Shown piece by piece: positions 24,991-37,054 of a DNA stretch of 64,000 nucleotides. Position numbers and translations under genes: made by a program. This stretch comes from Dryocosmus kuriphilus (Eukaryota; Arthropoda; Insecta; Hymenoptera; Cynipidae). The DNA is taken from the NCBI GenBank assembly GCA_038277395.1, contig CM076192.1:124941470-125005469 (forward strand), written 5' to 3'. The notes below the pieces were generated by a model. It saw only the letters and a program-made list of their open reading frames with translations, did not search any database and was not told the origin of the DNA. Within the stretch, counting starts at the first letter, position 1; the number at the start of each line of letters is the position of its first letter.

Positions 24991-25490
24991 TACTTATAAT
25001 CATATTATTGTTAATTGAAAATAATAATCATTAGACAATAATATTAATAATTAATAATATGTTTAATAATAATAATAATTGGCAATTTTCTAAATTTTAA
25101 AACAAAAGTCATTTTTCTGTTAAAAGCTTAAGATTTAAGATTTAGGACTTTTCTTTAAGCCTTCAGTAATTCCTCATTATGTTTCAAATATTTATAATAT
25201 TAGAATTATTTTATAACATTAGATTTTAAATTTGTCTCTTCAAATAGAAAAACTAAAAATATTTATATTAAAGAAATATTAAATGAAAGATTAATTAATA
25301 TTGATTAAACTCATTTATTTTAAAATTATATATTATTTTGGAAAGAGTTAGTTATTCATGAATAAGATACAATTTTTAATAATTCAAGAATATTGAATAT
25401 AATATTGAAATTTGACTCATTAATTTCGGTACTTTTTAATTTTTATAAGTATTGTAAATTAATCCTGATAAAAAAATAATTCATTCATCT
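24991..25490 (+). repeat. AT-rich interspersed repeat
   Basis: The same module as 19300-19680: a GCTTAAGATTTAAG segment, long AT tracts and AATTAATCCTGATA near the end. No gene. Confidence 0.6.
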
Positions 25491-25544
25491 TAAGTAGTAG
25501 TCAATCAATACGTCCAGACCAACACCATTTAATAATTAAATTAA

Positions 25545-25612
25545 AATTTGACGTTTCGTCATTAGTATAATGACCACATCAGAGTGCCTAATATAAGAAA
25601 TTACATAGGAGA
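25545..25612 (-). ncRNA. Hammerhead-ribozyme-like core, left arm, damaged
   Basis: The mirror copy of the motif in the right arm. On the minus strand it reads CTGATGT (25582-25576), the same TAC-loop stem, then GAAACGTC. The last core base of CUGANGA is T rather than A, which should abolish cleavage. The GAAACGTC part is the better-preserved form here. Confidence 0.5.
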
Positions 25613-26219
25613 TTAGAAAATTGAAGAACCAAAAATTGTGATAATACCATAAATTTGACAAGATTTGACAAAAAGATCTTACCTTTATGATAAAAAAGGT
25701 CCGCTTAAGAGAATTGTATTCTAATAGTTAGCATCATGGTCAAAATTTGACGAAGAGAAAAAAGATGGTATGAAAGTTACGTTAATTAAAATGGGAAAGA
25801 CATCTTTTATTTAAAATTTTCCTCTTCATACCCAATCTACAAAATTACAATATAGAATAAGGATGTTATAAATAATCATGGATTAAGAAAATTTTTAATT
25901 TTTGAGGTTAAGACTGACGGAAAAGAGGTTAGGAAGTTTAGTTACATGAGCGAAAATATATATTTTGTAAAGAAATATTTACCTGAATCACAATGTTACA
26001 TTAAATTAATCATCCAAAATATAAAAAGTCACTGTGAAAAGTGTAGTTTAAAAAATTATAAAATTACATTTTGACAACTTTTTTGGGGGTAGTAAGGTAT
26101 AACACCTTACTACCACAGATCCAGAATGAGTACTGATGAAAAGGAGAAGAAATTTAAAATTCAAGATGAAAAGGCGCCAGAATTTGAAAATTTTATATGT
26201 AAAATTTTTTTTAAAAAAG

Positions 26220-26747
26220 TTATAAAATTCTTTCTATAATCATATTATAAACTGGATTGTAGAAATTTAAATCAGTTATATTATTTAAAGCTTTGTTATT
26301 TTCTTTTTTAATATACATCATTTCAACAAATATCCTTTTAAAATAATTATCATCTTTATGTAAAATTTTAATCTCATCCCATTTAATACAATCTTTATTT
26401 CCATTATGAACCGAGTGAACATGTTTAGCAATTTCTTTATGATTTTTAATACATTGATTAATGTTCTTATAGTGTTCATTCCTTCTTATTTCCAATGCTC
26501 TTTTAGTTTGACCTACATATGATTTTCCACAAGAACAATCTAACTTGTAGACCACGCTGCATTGCTCCAATTTGTCTAATGAGTCTTTTCCAAGTTTAAT
26601 AAGACAATCAGGTTTTGAATCAATTTTAAAGATGGTATTAATGTTAAAATTTGAAAACAATATACGTATCGGAAAAGAAATTTCTGGATAAAAATTGAAG
26701 GAAACAAACTTTTTTTTTTTGAGTGATGTTAGATAAGTCAAAATCAA
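26220..26747 (-). pseudogene. Penelope-like C-terminus with GIY-YIG endonuclease, left arm
   Basis: A 175-residue frame lacking the N-terminal reverse transcriptase. Residues about 30-60 look like the end of the RT thumb and linker (FSNFNINTIFKIDSK). The endonuclease follows: VVYKLDC and SYVGQTK correspond to the GIY and YIG parts, RRNEH supplies the conserved Arg, and a later FVEMMYI supplies the likely catalytic Glu. Three Cys/His positions near CSCGKS and HVHSVH fit a metal-binding site. In intact elements this enzyme nicks the target DNA. Open in this arm, but 5'-truncated. Confidence 0.85.
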
Positions 26748-27080
26748 AAGGCCTTTTGTTATTAATTTGAAAGACTCTTATACTGATATGTTTTTCAATA
26801 AATTGTTCTGGATAGCTGTTATATTTTAAGATCTCTTTAACTAAATTTAAATTATCTTTATTTGTCTGATGTGTCTTTTCATAAAGATAATTTAAATTTA
26901 GTTAAAAAGATCTGAAAATATAACAGCTATCCAGAACAATTTATTGAAAAACATATCAGTATAAGAGTCTTTCAGATTAACAACAAAAGGCCTTTTGATT
27001 TTAACTTATCTAACGTCACTTAACAAAAAAAGTTTGTTTCCTTCAATTTTTATCCAGAAATTTCTTTTCCGATACGTAGA

Positions 27081-27521
27081 TTGTTTTCAAATTTTAACAT
27101 TAATACCATCTTTAAAATTGATTCAAAGCTTGATTGTCTTATTAAACTTGGAAAAGACTCATTAGACAAATTGGAGCAATGCAGTGTGGTCTACAAGCTA
27201 GATTGTTCTTGTGAAAAATCATATGTAGGTCAAACTAAAAGAGCAATGGAAATAAGAAGGAATGAACACTATAAGAACATTAATCATTGTACTCAAAATC
27301 ATAAGGAAATTGCTAAACATGTTCACTCGGTTCATGATGGAAATAAAGATTGTATTAAATGGGATGAGATTAAAATTTTACATAAAGATGATAATTATTT
27401 TAAAAGGATATTTGTTGAAATGATGTATATTAAAAAAGAAAATAACAAAGCTTTAAAAAATATAAATGATTTAAATTTCTACAATCCAGCTTATAATATG
27501 ATTATAGAAAGAATTTTATAA
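27081..27521 (+). pseudogene. Penelope-like C-terminus with GIY-YIG endonuclease, right arm
   Basis: The mirror copy of the left-arm frame, 146 residues from the first Met. It keeps VVYKLDC, SYVGQTK, RRNEH and FVEMMYI, with a few substitutions (CEKSY for CGKSY, AMEIRR for ALEIRR). Upstream, where the left arm reads through, this arm has in-frame stops, so its open part is shorter. Expression is unlikely because the reverse transcriptase and 5' region are missing. Confidence 0.85.
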
Positions 27522-28130
27522 CTTTTTAAAAAAAATTTTTACATATAAAATTTTCAATTTCTGGCGCCTTTTCATCTTGAATTTTAAATTTCTTCTCCTT
27601 TTCATCAGTACCCATTCTGGATCTGTGGTAGTAAGGTGTTCTACCTTACTACCCCCAAAAAAGTTGGCAAAATGTAACTTTATAATTTTTTAAACAACAC
27701 TTTTCACAGTGACTTTTTATCTTTTGGATGATTAATTTAATGTAACATTGTAAATCAGGTAAATATTTCTTTACAAAATATATATCTTCTCTCATGTAGC
27801 TAAATTTCCTGACCTCTCTTCCGTCAGTCTTAACCTCAAAAATTAAAAATTTTCTTAATCCATGATTATTTATAACATCCTTATTCTATATTGTAATTTT
27901 GTAGATTGGGTATGAAGAGGAAAATTTTAAATAAAAGCTGTCTTTTCCATTTTAATTAGCATAACTTTCATACCATCTTTTTTCTCTTCGTCGAATTTTG
28001 ACCATGATGCTAACTATTAGAATACTATTCTCTTAAGTGGACCTTTTTTATCATCAAGGTAAGATCTTTTTGTCCAATCTTGTCAAATTTATGGTATTAT
28101 CACAATTTTTGGTTCTTCTATTTTCTAATC

Positions 28131-28195
28131 TCCTATGTAATTTCTTACATTAGGCACTCTGATGAGGTCATTATACTAATGACGAAATGTCAAAT
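28131..28195 (+). ncRNA. Hammerhead-ribozyme-like core, right arm
   Basis: CTGATGA at 28159-28165, a perfect seven-base stem (GTCATTA/TAATGAC, loop TAC) at 28167-28183, and GAAA at 28184-28187 followed by TGTC. This is the layout of a hammerhead core, with one unpaired G at the start of stem II. A further hairpin (CCTATGTAA..TTACATTAGG) lies just upstream at 28132-28154. Minimal hammerhead motifs are known in the terminal repeats of Penelope-like elements. I cannot show helix III, so activity is uncertain. Confidence 0.55.
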
Positions 28196-28250
28196 TTTAA
28201 TTTAATTATTAAATGGTGTTGGTCTGGACGTGTTGATTGACTACTACTTA

Positions 28251-28835
28251 GATATTCCTTCCCAGACGTTAAAAGTTTCATGAGGATTTTAAATCTTTCC
28301 TCTATCAACATTAATTCATCTTTTTACATAATTAAAATCTTTCAATATTAATGTAATTATTAATTATAATTATATTACTATTATGTTAATGAACAGTTTT
28401 GTATAAAGTATTATACATGAAATATTTCTATTTTTCGTTATACTTTATGTAGAACTTCATGAATTTACTAATTTTATTTGTAGAATTAATAGATTTAATG
28501 TAAACGATACAAAAATTTAATCTGAAGAATTTACACATTTTATTTGTAGAGTATACAAATCTTTATCTGTCGAATTTACGGATTGTATCTCTGGAATTTA
28601 CAGATTTTGTCCCTAAACTCAAAAGATCTGACTAGCAAAATTTTTTTGTAGAATCTATAGAAATAATCTGCTATCCATATTGCGGCAGATAAAATCTGTA
28701 GATCCTAAACATTTTTTTGTAGATTCTACAAATTTCTTATCTGCTCGTAAGAAAATTTTTTGAATCGCTTGATACTTTATAACATTCTTAAAACGTAGAA
28801 AAGGTTTTTTTTTTTTTTTTCAAAATCCTCAATAT
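28251..28835. other. AT-rich stretch with short degenerate repeats
   Basis: Several loose copies of a TTTGTAGAATTTACAGATTTTATCTG-like unit (quoted in pieces: TTTGTAGA, ATTTACAGATTT, TATCTG) between 28440 and 28750, some in reverse orientation. No gene. Confidence 0.5.
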
Positions 28836-30714
28836 TCTGAAATTTGTGTTAGAACTGAACTCTTTTCAAATGTTAAAATATTTCTAAATTTCGCCAAAAC
28901 TTCTCAAGTTCATAAATATTATCTAAACCAACTCAATTTCTTCTAAAAGTATGTTATGAAAACTGAAAAGGGTCTTTAGTCTTCGAGATTCTTTTTTTAC
29001 TTATTGTCAAATTTTCTTAAAAAGATATTTCCAGTAACGCGTTAGTATTAAACACTGCCTTAATGTCTTTCATAAATATTGTTTTATTATTACATTATAT
29101 TACACTTACGTTTAATCTGCAACAAAACTAGGAGTAGGATCCCAAAGAAAGTCGTAATTTTAAAATAATTTTCGCAATGACCGAGAACAGTAAACTTATC
29201 GTCCAACATTTCGAATGGAAAGCTACTTCAAAAACTAGTCTTATGTATACTGAATTCTATGACATTCATACAAGAAAAGATTTATTTAAAAAAAAAAAAT
29301 AAAAATGAACTGAAATGAGCATGATTCTTGATATCACCTATCAAAATTTTTTTATACTTCCTGGATTTGTTACATACAGAATGGAAATTTCAGAATAATG
29401 AAAGATTAAAATACAGAAAAAACAGTAACCTTTACCAGTGCCGGCCTTAACGTCTGTGATGCCCTCGCGCAACTTTTTTTATGGCGCCCTTTTCAAAATA
29501 AAATGTGCGAGTATTATTTAGACTTACGAGATTTTCAGTAAAAGTAAAACAAGACACATTGGATAAGTCCTAGTGTTTCATTCGATCGAGTCGATTCGAG
29601 AATCGATCAAGAATTTTTTCATTCTCGGCTTATTACGTAATACGATAATGTCATCTGGTTATAAAAATGCTACAAAATTCGAGCACTTTAGAATTTCTAA
29701 AGAATTTTCAGTAATTTTAAATAACTATAAGAAATTAGAAGTACTAATTTTTCTCGATTTATAGCACATATGTATTCTCGTTCTACTCTAATTGTACTAA
29801 ACATATTGTGTTCTGTATCACTGTGAATTACCTTCATTTACTCTTACGCAATTCGCTTACAGTTGATAGTGAAAACGACCCACACAAATAATTGGTCAGG
29901 ACTTATCACCCTGACAATAAACAGCGAAACTTACCTCTCTTATTTTTAGGTTTTCTTATTTTTCATTCTACCCTCTCCTCAACTCGGGACGTGACAAGCG
30001 TGTCATGTAAGATTTATTTAGCTTTAAAGGTTTGAATGGATTAAGTTGGTATCTTCTTTATAAAAAATTAGTGTGTTATGTCCCCGATTTTAATTTCCAA
30101 AATATTTCAAAAACCCGCCATAAGGCTCAGAATTAGAGATAATGATAATCGCTCATCAAGGACTAGCGATTATGGAAAGACTGGCTGTTAGCTGCTCGAA
30201 GAAAAGCGGAATATTTTCTTCATAAAAGTATCGGATAAGAAAATCTGTTTCATAAGTTGTTCTAGCGATGAAAATTAATTATTGTTACTATTTTAATACC
30301 GAGAAACAGCCTTAAGATAATAAACTTTTTACTTTGTATCTCTAGGATAATTCGAATGTCTAGGAATGCCTTTTGCTTTGAAAACTCTTCATCCTAGGCT
30401 ACAGAGATTTGTCGATGAATCCTTTCCGGATATAATGATCTTTTTTTATGATTATTCAAAAACTTAAACATGTATTTTATTGGACACTGGGCGTGAATAA
30501 AGTAAGATAAAATAGATTAGCCGTTTAAATAGTTTTTGATGCTCGCATTTCAAACAGTGACACATATTTACAAATTTCTTAATATTTTCTTCCTACAGCC
30601 TAAATAAAGCTAAAAATGTTATGTTCTGTCCTTATAATTTACTACAAATTACACTTTGGACTGGAATTAAGAAGCAGTATCTAAAAATTACGAAGGAATG
30701 TAGAAGGCTTGCGC

Positions 30715-31435
30715 ATATTCGATGAATGTAGAACAAATATTTACACAATAAATCCAGCCACAGAAAAATAAGGTCTTTTATCTTTGATTGCATTTCTATA
30801 CATGAGGAAGGAAGCAAATCACTTTATTTACTTTTTCAGCCTATATCATGCTACCTATGACAAATATCGCACCACTTAATTATTCAGAAGGTTCTATACA
30901 ATGTTTAATGAATCCAGCAAATAAGGAAAGTTTTGATATCTGATCAAAATTTGATTATTTGTCATAATTTATATGGTTTGATAGAACGTATAAAAACATT
31001 AAGCCACTAAAATGATGAAGTACATATAAAAATCGGCATGGATGGTGGAGGTGGATTTTTAGAAGCTTGTTTACTACTGCAACTGTGGAAATAAAATCAA
31101 AATAAAAAGAAAAAACGTCTAACTGACGATAAAGATTTTACACCTAAGAATATGAAAGATTTTGGATTTCAGAAATAATTTTTAATCGGTCTTGTGGATA
31201 GTGCCCAAGAAAATTTTGAAACCATTGAGCTGCTATGGTCTTTTCTAAAAATCAGAGATTTGAGAGACACAACGATATCAATAGAGTTAAAACATGCAAA
31301 TATTTTAGCAGGCTTGATGAGCCATGCAAGTTCTTTTCCTTGTACTTAGTTCAATGTGGAAAAAAGCAATCTCAACTTATGCGGGATATATAGAACTATC
31401 GGCGATATTTATCTTTAAAGAAAAGCTTCTCTAAG
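30715..31435 (+). pseudogene. GIDGGGGF-family protein remnant, copy A
   Basis: Degenerate relative of the better-preserved gene in copy B. Visible blocks are ECRTNIYTINPATEK (near 30726), GMDGGGGFLEA (near 31035), a segment with AQENFETIELLWSFLKIRDL (near 31200), and LANILAGLMSH, each broken by stops or frameshifts. The CTWC motif seen in B reads CT, stop, FN here. I recognise the block order from uncharacterised insect and cnidarian proteins that look transposon-borne, but I know no established function. Confidence 0.7.
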
Positions 31436-31820
31436 GATGAGTAAAACGTTTGCTCGAAATGTATTTGGAATGTTCCTAGAATGAAATGCAACAAAAAAAT
31501 GCAAAGTACCTGACCCGCCCATTTACAGTTGGTTCAACCGCAACGTGAATTATGATCCTATAGCTTCTTTAGAAAAGATTGAAGGATAATGACGTCCATC
31601 AACTTGGTGGCATGGAGCGATAGAAATACAAGTTTTGAAATGGTGTACATTTTTATTTTTTAAATACAGTTTTGAAGGAGGCCTTTTTCAATTATACCCC
31701 TATGTTTCTAGCTTATTCTGACTCCATTTTCTAGCGATGAGTCCTAATGCGCAGAGCGGAACGCCTTGCTTCTTCCCCTTCACGTTCAACAGCTCTTTTC
31801 TGGGCCTCCTCCCTAGTACT

Positions 31821-32299
31821 CTAAGATCTTAAGATTGCTCGATAAACATTTGTAGTTCGAGGAATTCCAACATAAACGTAGCCGCTGTACTGATCACCAG
31901 TTCGCGGCTCAGTAACATTGAAACTTACGAAGCAATCAGCTAGGTACACTGATAATCCTACATATAAAATAGCCATCTTTGGAACATGCTGATGCACCTC
32001 AGATCCGGGTAACACATTGTGCTTTCCAAGCTCCTCAGTTGAAATATGACGCCCATTATAACAATCTTGTACAAAAACCATATGCCTATCAGGCGTAATA
32101 GGACCTTGTCGACCATACGGTTTCAGCCAGTTGGGTAACGTATGCATATCGTCACTATACCCGTCAGGGGTGATATTACCTCCAGAATAAGAGCAGGTAT
32201 CCGTCATTTCCAGCAAAATAGACCACATAGGTATAGCTAGCTCATGACGTCCAGTTCCGTTTTCTAACGCCCCAAACTCTGCCATCATTGCATCGAAAT
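31821..32299 (-). CDS. Unidentified terminal exon, minus strand
   Basis: An open frame of about 155 residues after its first Met. On the minus strand it follows a polypyrimidine tract and CAG (TTTTTTTCATGCAG), a convincing splice acceptor with exon start at 32299. Copy C keeps the same acceptor (TTTTTTTCCTACAG). Contents: a Trp/Met-rich segment (IPMWSILLEM), MHTLPNWLKPYGRQ, HMVFVQDCYNGRHIS, then GDQYSGYVYVGIPR. The stop at 31821-31823 corresponds to a Tyr codon in copy C; beyond it a Glu/Arg-rich tail is still readable. An AATAAA signal lies downstream near 31665. I do not recognise the protein; a structural protein of a mobile element or virus-derived gene is possible but unproven. Confidence 0.55.
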
Positions 32300-32385
32300 C
32301 TGCATGAAAAAAATTGACGACTTAAGACCACACGGAGAGAAATGTATCGTTTAATTTAAAAAATACTCAAAAATAAAATGAAAAA

Positions 32386-34572
32386 AACTAAAATATATTG
32401 CTGAACTACCTAGTCAACAGGAACCTAGGGCGGAAGAATGGAAATATAGTCGCATTGTTTTACGAGAAAAATGAATCTTACTTTAAAATTTTAAAAATTT
32501 CAATTATTAATATTATTATTAAAATTATTATTAATTTTTAAAAGATATATGTATTATAATTAATTACTAACATTATTAAACATATTATTATAAATAATTA
32601 TAACTATTATTTATAATAATTAATGAAGACGAGTTTTAATTATATAAAAAGATAAATTAATTTTTTTTTTATTTGTATCAAAATTAATTACAAATATTTA
32701 TAGAAATTAAAATTTTCGAAATTAATTGACTTAAAACTCAATATTATATTTATCATTGTAAAATTTTTTGAAACTAGATTTTAAAAATTATACTTTATTC
32801 ATATCAAATTATATCATTATATCATATTTATATCTAATTTAAAATAAACGAACTTAGTTCATAGTAATTAACTTCTGATTTAATATTTTTATCAATATAA
32901 ATAATTTTTTAAATTTTAATTCACAAAATTTAAAACTAATATTATAACATAATTTTAATATTATAAATATTTGAAACACAATGAAAAATTATGAAGGCTT
33001 AAGAAAAAGAGGAATAACTTTTATTTTTATATTAAGAAAAATTCCAATTATTATGATTATTAAAATTATCATTAAATATTAAAAAGAATTATATCATAAT
33101 TAATATTATTATAATTAATTATAATTATTATTTATAATAATTAATAAGAAAGAGGTTTAATTATATAAGAAGATACATTTTTTTTTGTCAGGATTAATGA
33201 AAAATATTTATAAAGATTAAAATTTATAAAATTATTTAAGTTAAAAGTCAATATTATATTTATTATCTTTAAGTTATTCAAAACAAGGTTTTAAAAATTA
33301 TTCGATATTCATATACAAACACTTATTCAACAAAATAACACCTATTTTTTAAATAATTGAATTTAAATCATTAATTTTTCTTGGATTTCAAGGGACAAAC
33401 ATTAAGGTTAATATTGTTAAACGATTTTAATACTAAAACTATTTTAAATATTAGTTCAAATTATTTAATGATTAAAAAGGCCTTAAATGTTAAATCCAAA
33501 TACTGAGAGGAAAATGATCTTAAGCTAAAATTTAAAAAAGTTTACGATGATGTTTATTATTATTATTTATTTAAAAAATAGAAAAGAAAAAAAAAAATAA
33601 AAATTTTTATTTTAATTTTAAAAGAATAAACATAAAATAAAGTAACATCAGATTTCGGACACTGTAAAATTGCCGACACTAGAGAATTCCCGACAAAAAT
33701 TTGTTACTTAAAAAAATATTAATTAAAACGATTTTTAATTCTAACAACAATTAATATTTATTAAAAGCTATTCTAATAATTTTTTTAAATTTCGGTAATA
33801 TTATACACTGTCGGGATTTTTACAATTTGTATAAATTCTCATTTTGGCCATTTTCTAATGTCGTGAATTTTGTATTTCGGTATTTTTTTGTCCCTTTTGT
33901 CCTTTAAAAAATAATAAGAATAATAAATTGAAATTTTGAAACATATCTTAAAATAGAAGTCATTTTTCTCAAGCTTAAGATTAAAGGCTTCTTCTTAAGC
34001 TTTAATAATTTTAAATTATATTTGAATTCTTTTTAATATTAATATTATTTTATAATATTCAGTAAAAGTGTGTTCTTTAAAATTTAGAAAGTTAATGAAT
34101 TAATTAAATTCATTTATTTTAAATTAGACATTATTTAAAAAAAAAAAAATATTTTTTAGATATGAATAACATATCATTACTAAGGCTTAAATTTAATGAT
34201 TTAAAAATATGAATTTTGACATTAAATTTACTTCAATTTATTTTGAAAAATTTAATTTTTATAAGTATTTTTAATTAATCTTGATACAGTTGTATCACAG
34301 AATATTTATACAACAAGTTAAAATTTAATATTAAACTTAATATTTTTAAATTATTAAACAGTAAGTTTTAAATCAAAAATTAATATCGATTAGTATTAAA
34401 TTATAATCGAATTAATTTTTAAAATATCATTAAATTAATATTAAAACTGCCAGAAATTTTTCAGTTCGAGAATCTTCAAATTTCGGAATGTTCATTTTGG
34501 CAATATTCTAATATCGAGAATTTTATTTTTGGGGATTTTTCCATCGTCCCAATATCGGCCCAATTTTAATAA
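32386..34572. repeat. AT-rich interspersed repeat block in both orientations
   Basis: At least four copies of the modules described at 13030-13822. Reverse copies lie near 32650-33040 and 33150-33520, each ending with a GGCTTAAG-type segment. A forward copy lies near 33910-34300. CCCGACA-type modules occur at 33640-33700 and, reversed, at 33810-33900 and 34450-34560. No coding frame is supported. Confidence 0.65.
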
Positions 34573-34672
34573 TTGAGTCTAAATTATGTTATAGATTTAC
34601 TGAACTCTTTTGAAATGTTAACATATTTCTCAATTTCTTCAAAAAGTCTCAAATTCATAAATATTATACGGC

Positions 34673-35284
34673 TCCACAAAAAAAATGAAAGAATACTTCT
34701 AGCAACCAGGCCAACCTTATTACATATTTTCGGGTCCGCTGAATCCGAATCGGCACTCAGTTTTGCTCCAGCACGTCAGGTTTTTGAGAAAGTTGATGTT
34801 TTTGGAAATTTCTTAGAAACCATGTAGGGCACCATCCTGAAGATCTAGAGACTTCTATTAGGGCTTAAACTAAAGTTTAAACCTTTTTCTTCCAGGTATT
34901 ATATCTAGAAAAATGTTGCCGTCGCCTGTCTTGAGCGGTAATAGGTTTGTGCGGTGCGCGCTACACTTCGCCGCTCGGGTAGTGAGTTGGCGCGTGCGTG
35001 CAGCAAAAACGATTACCGATCAGGATGGACGACCGAAACATTTTTTTAGATATAATTATAATAACGAAAAAGGTTTAAAGTTTAGTTTGAGCCCTATTAG
35101 AAGTCTCTAGAACTGCAGGATTGTGACCTACGTTGTTTCAAAGAAATTTCAAAGAACATCAATTTTTTCAAAAATCTGACGTGCTGGAGCAAATCTGACT
35201 CCGGATTCGGATTCAGGGGCCCCAAAAACACATAATAAGTTTAGTCTGGTTTCTGGAACTATTCTTTCATTTTTTTTTGTAGAA
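34673..35284. repeat. Foldback element inside copy B
   Basis: The left arm (from CCACAAAAAAAAATGAAAGA, 34675) and right arm (to TCTTTCATTTTTTTTTGTAG, near 35282) are reverse complements over about 230 bases. Other matches are GCTCCAGCACGTCAG against CTGACGTGCTGGAGC, and TAGAGACTTCTATTAGGGC against GCCCTATTAGAAGTCTCTA. The centre (about 34915-35040) is GC-rich. It is absent from copy A at the same place, so it is a later insertion. Confidence 0.82.
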
Positions 35285-37054
35285 TCGTGTCCTGTACCTA
35301 AGCTTACTCAATTTTTCCTGAAATATTGTTAAATTCTAAAAAATGAAAGGCGTTTCTTTCAATTTTCGATATTGTTTTTTCACAATTACCGAAATTTTCA
35401 CAAATTTATCCCAATCTTTCTAAACTTTGTCAAATTTTAAGAAGATATTCCCAGTAGAGCGTCTTTATGAAACAGTGATTTATTGTATTTAATAGACATT
35501 ACTTTACTGTTATGTTATATAACACTTACATTTAATCTGGAAAAAACCGATGAGTAGGATCCCAAGATAAATCTTCATTTTTAACAAATTTTCTCAATGA
35601 CCGCGAACAGTAAACTAATTGTGAAAAATCTCGAATGGAAAGCTACGGGAAAAGGCATTTATAATAAATTTCGAGGATTTAAATAAGCATCCATCATGAT
35701 GACGCATATAAAATTTCTTTATAGTTCCTGGATTTATTACCCACAGAATGGAACCTTCAGAATTATGAAAGATTAAAGCACAGAAAAAAAGTCATCTTTA
35801 CCAGTGCCGGCCTTAGATTCTGTGATGCCCTCGCGCAACATTTATTATGGCGCCCTTTTCAAAACAAGAAGTGCAAATATTAATTAGACTTACAAGCTTC
35901 TCAGTAAAAGTAAATGAAAACACACTGGGGAAGTCCTAGTGTTTTATTCGATCGAGTCGATCCGAGAATCGATTAAGAATTTTTTCATTCTCGGTTTATT
36001 ACACGATACGATAATGACGTCTCATCATAAAAATGCTGCAGAATTCGAGCACCTTCAAGTATTTTTAAAGAATTTTCAGTAATTTTAAATAAATATAAGA
36101 AACTAGAAGTACTAATTGTTCTCGACTTATAGCACATATGTATTATCGTACTACTCTAATTGTAATAAACATATTGTGTTCTATATTACTTTGAATTACC
36201 TTCATTTACTCTTACACAATTCGTATACAATTGATAGTGAATAACCCACACAAATAACTGGTCAGGACTTACCACCCTGACTATAAACAGCGAAACTTGT
36301 CTCTCCTATTTTCTTATTTTTCATTCTACCCTCTCCTTAACTCGGGACGTGACAAGTGTGTCATGTAAAATTTATTTGGCTTTAAAAGCTTGAATGGATT
36401 AAGTTTGTATATTCTTTTAAAAATTAAGTATGTTATGGTCCCGATTTTATTTTCCAATCTATTTTAAAAACTCGCCATAAGGCGCACAATTAAAGATAAT
36501 GATAACCTCTCATCAAGAACTAGCGATTGTGGAAAGACTGGCTGTGATTTGCTCGAACAAGAGCGGAATATTTTCTTCCTAAAAGCATCGGATAATAAAA
36601 ATCTGTTTCATAAGTTCTTATAATGATAAATATTAATTATTGTTACTATTTTAATACGGAAAACCAGCCTTAAGATAATAATTTTTCTACTTTGTATGTC
36701 TAGGACAATTCGAATATCTAGGAATGCCTTTGGCTTTGAAAACTCTCCTTCCTAGGTTTCAGAGATTTGACGATGTATCCTTTCCTGATATAATGATCTT
36801 TTTTTTATGATTATTCAAAAACTTAAACATGTATTTTAACGGACACAGGGCATGAATAAAGTAAGATAAAATAGACTACCTGTTTAAATAGCTTTTATTT
36901 CTCGCATTTGAAGCAGTGACACATATCTACAAATTTCACAATATTTTCTTCCTACTGCCTAAATAAAGCTCAACCTGTTATGTTCTGTCCTTATAATTTA
37001 CTATAAATTACACTTTAGACTGGAATTAAAGAGCAGTATCTAAAAATTACGAAG

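Larger units (their letters stand above)
25491..28250. mobile_element. Palindrome of two head-to-head Penelope-like element copies
   Basis: Two arms (25491-26861 and 26881-28250) are reverse complements around a spacer of about 19 bases (TTGTCTGATGTGTCTTTTC). The outer ends are TAAGTAGTAGTCAATCAA and its mirror. Each arm carries one copy of a GIY-YIG endonuclease frame pointing away from the centre, so both copies are 5'-truncated and joined at their broken 5' sides. Penelope-like elements are known for 5'-truncated copies in inverted arrangements. The arms differ by scattered substitutions and small indels. Confidence 0.88.
28836..32385. repeat. Composite repeat, copy A
   Basis: It shares long collinear stretches with copies B (34573-38610) and C (41850-44757): AGTAGGATCCCAA, CGAATGGAAAGCTAC, ACCAGTGCCGGCCTTA, GCGCCCTTTTCAAAA and the whole 30600-31430 coding region with B; and 31540-32385 with C. 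It carries a plus-strand broken gene (30715-31435) and a minus-strand frame (31821-32299), so it is a unit larger than a simple MITE. The class is unknown. Confidence 0.8.

Noticed and set aside
31821..32299. Naming the minus-strand exon as a parvovirus-like or other capsid protein
   Set aside because: No motif I can identify supports it; recorded only as a possibility to test.
34913..35110. Short frame over the GC-rich foldback core
   Set aside because: It runs from the core into the arm of the foldback element and resembles no protein family.
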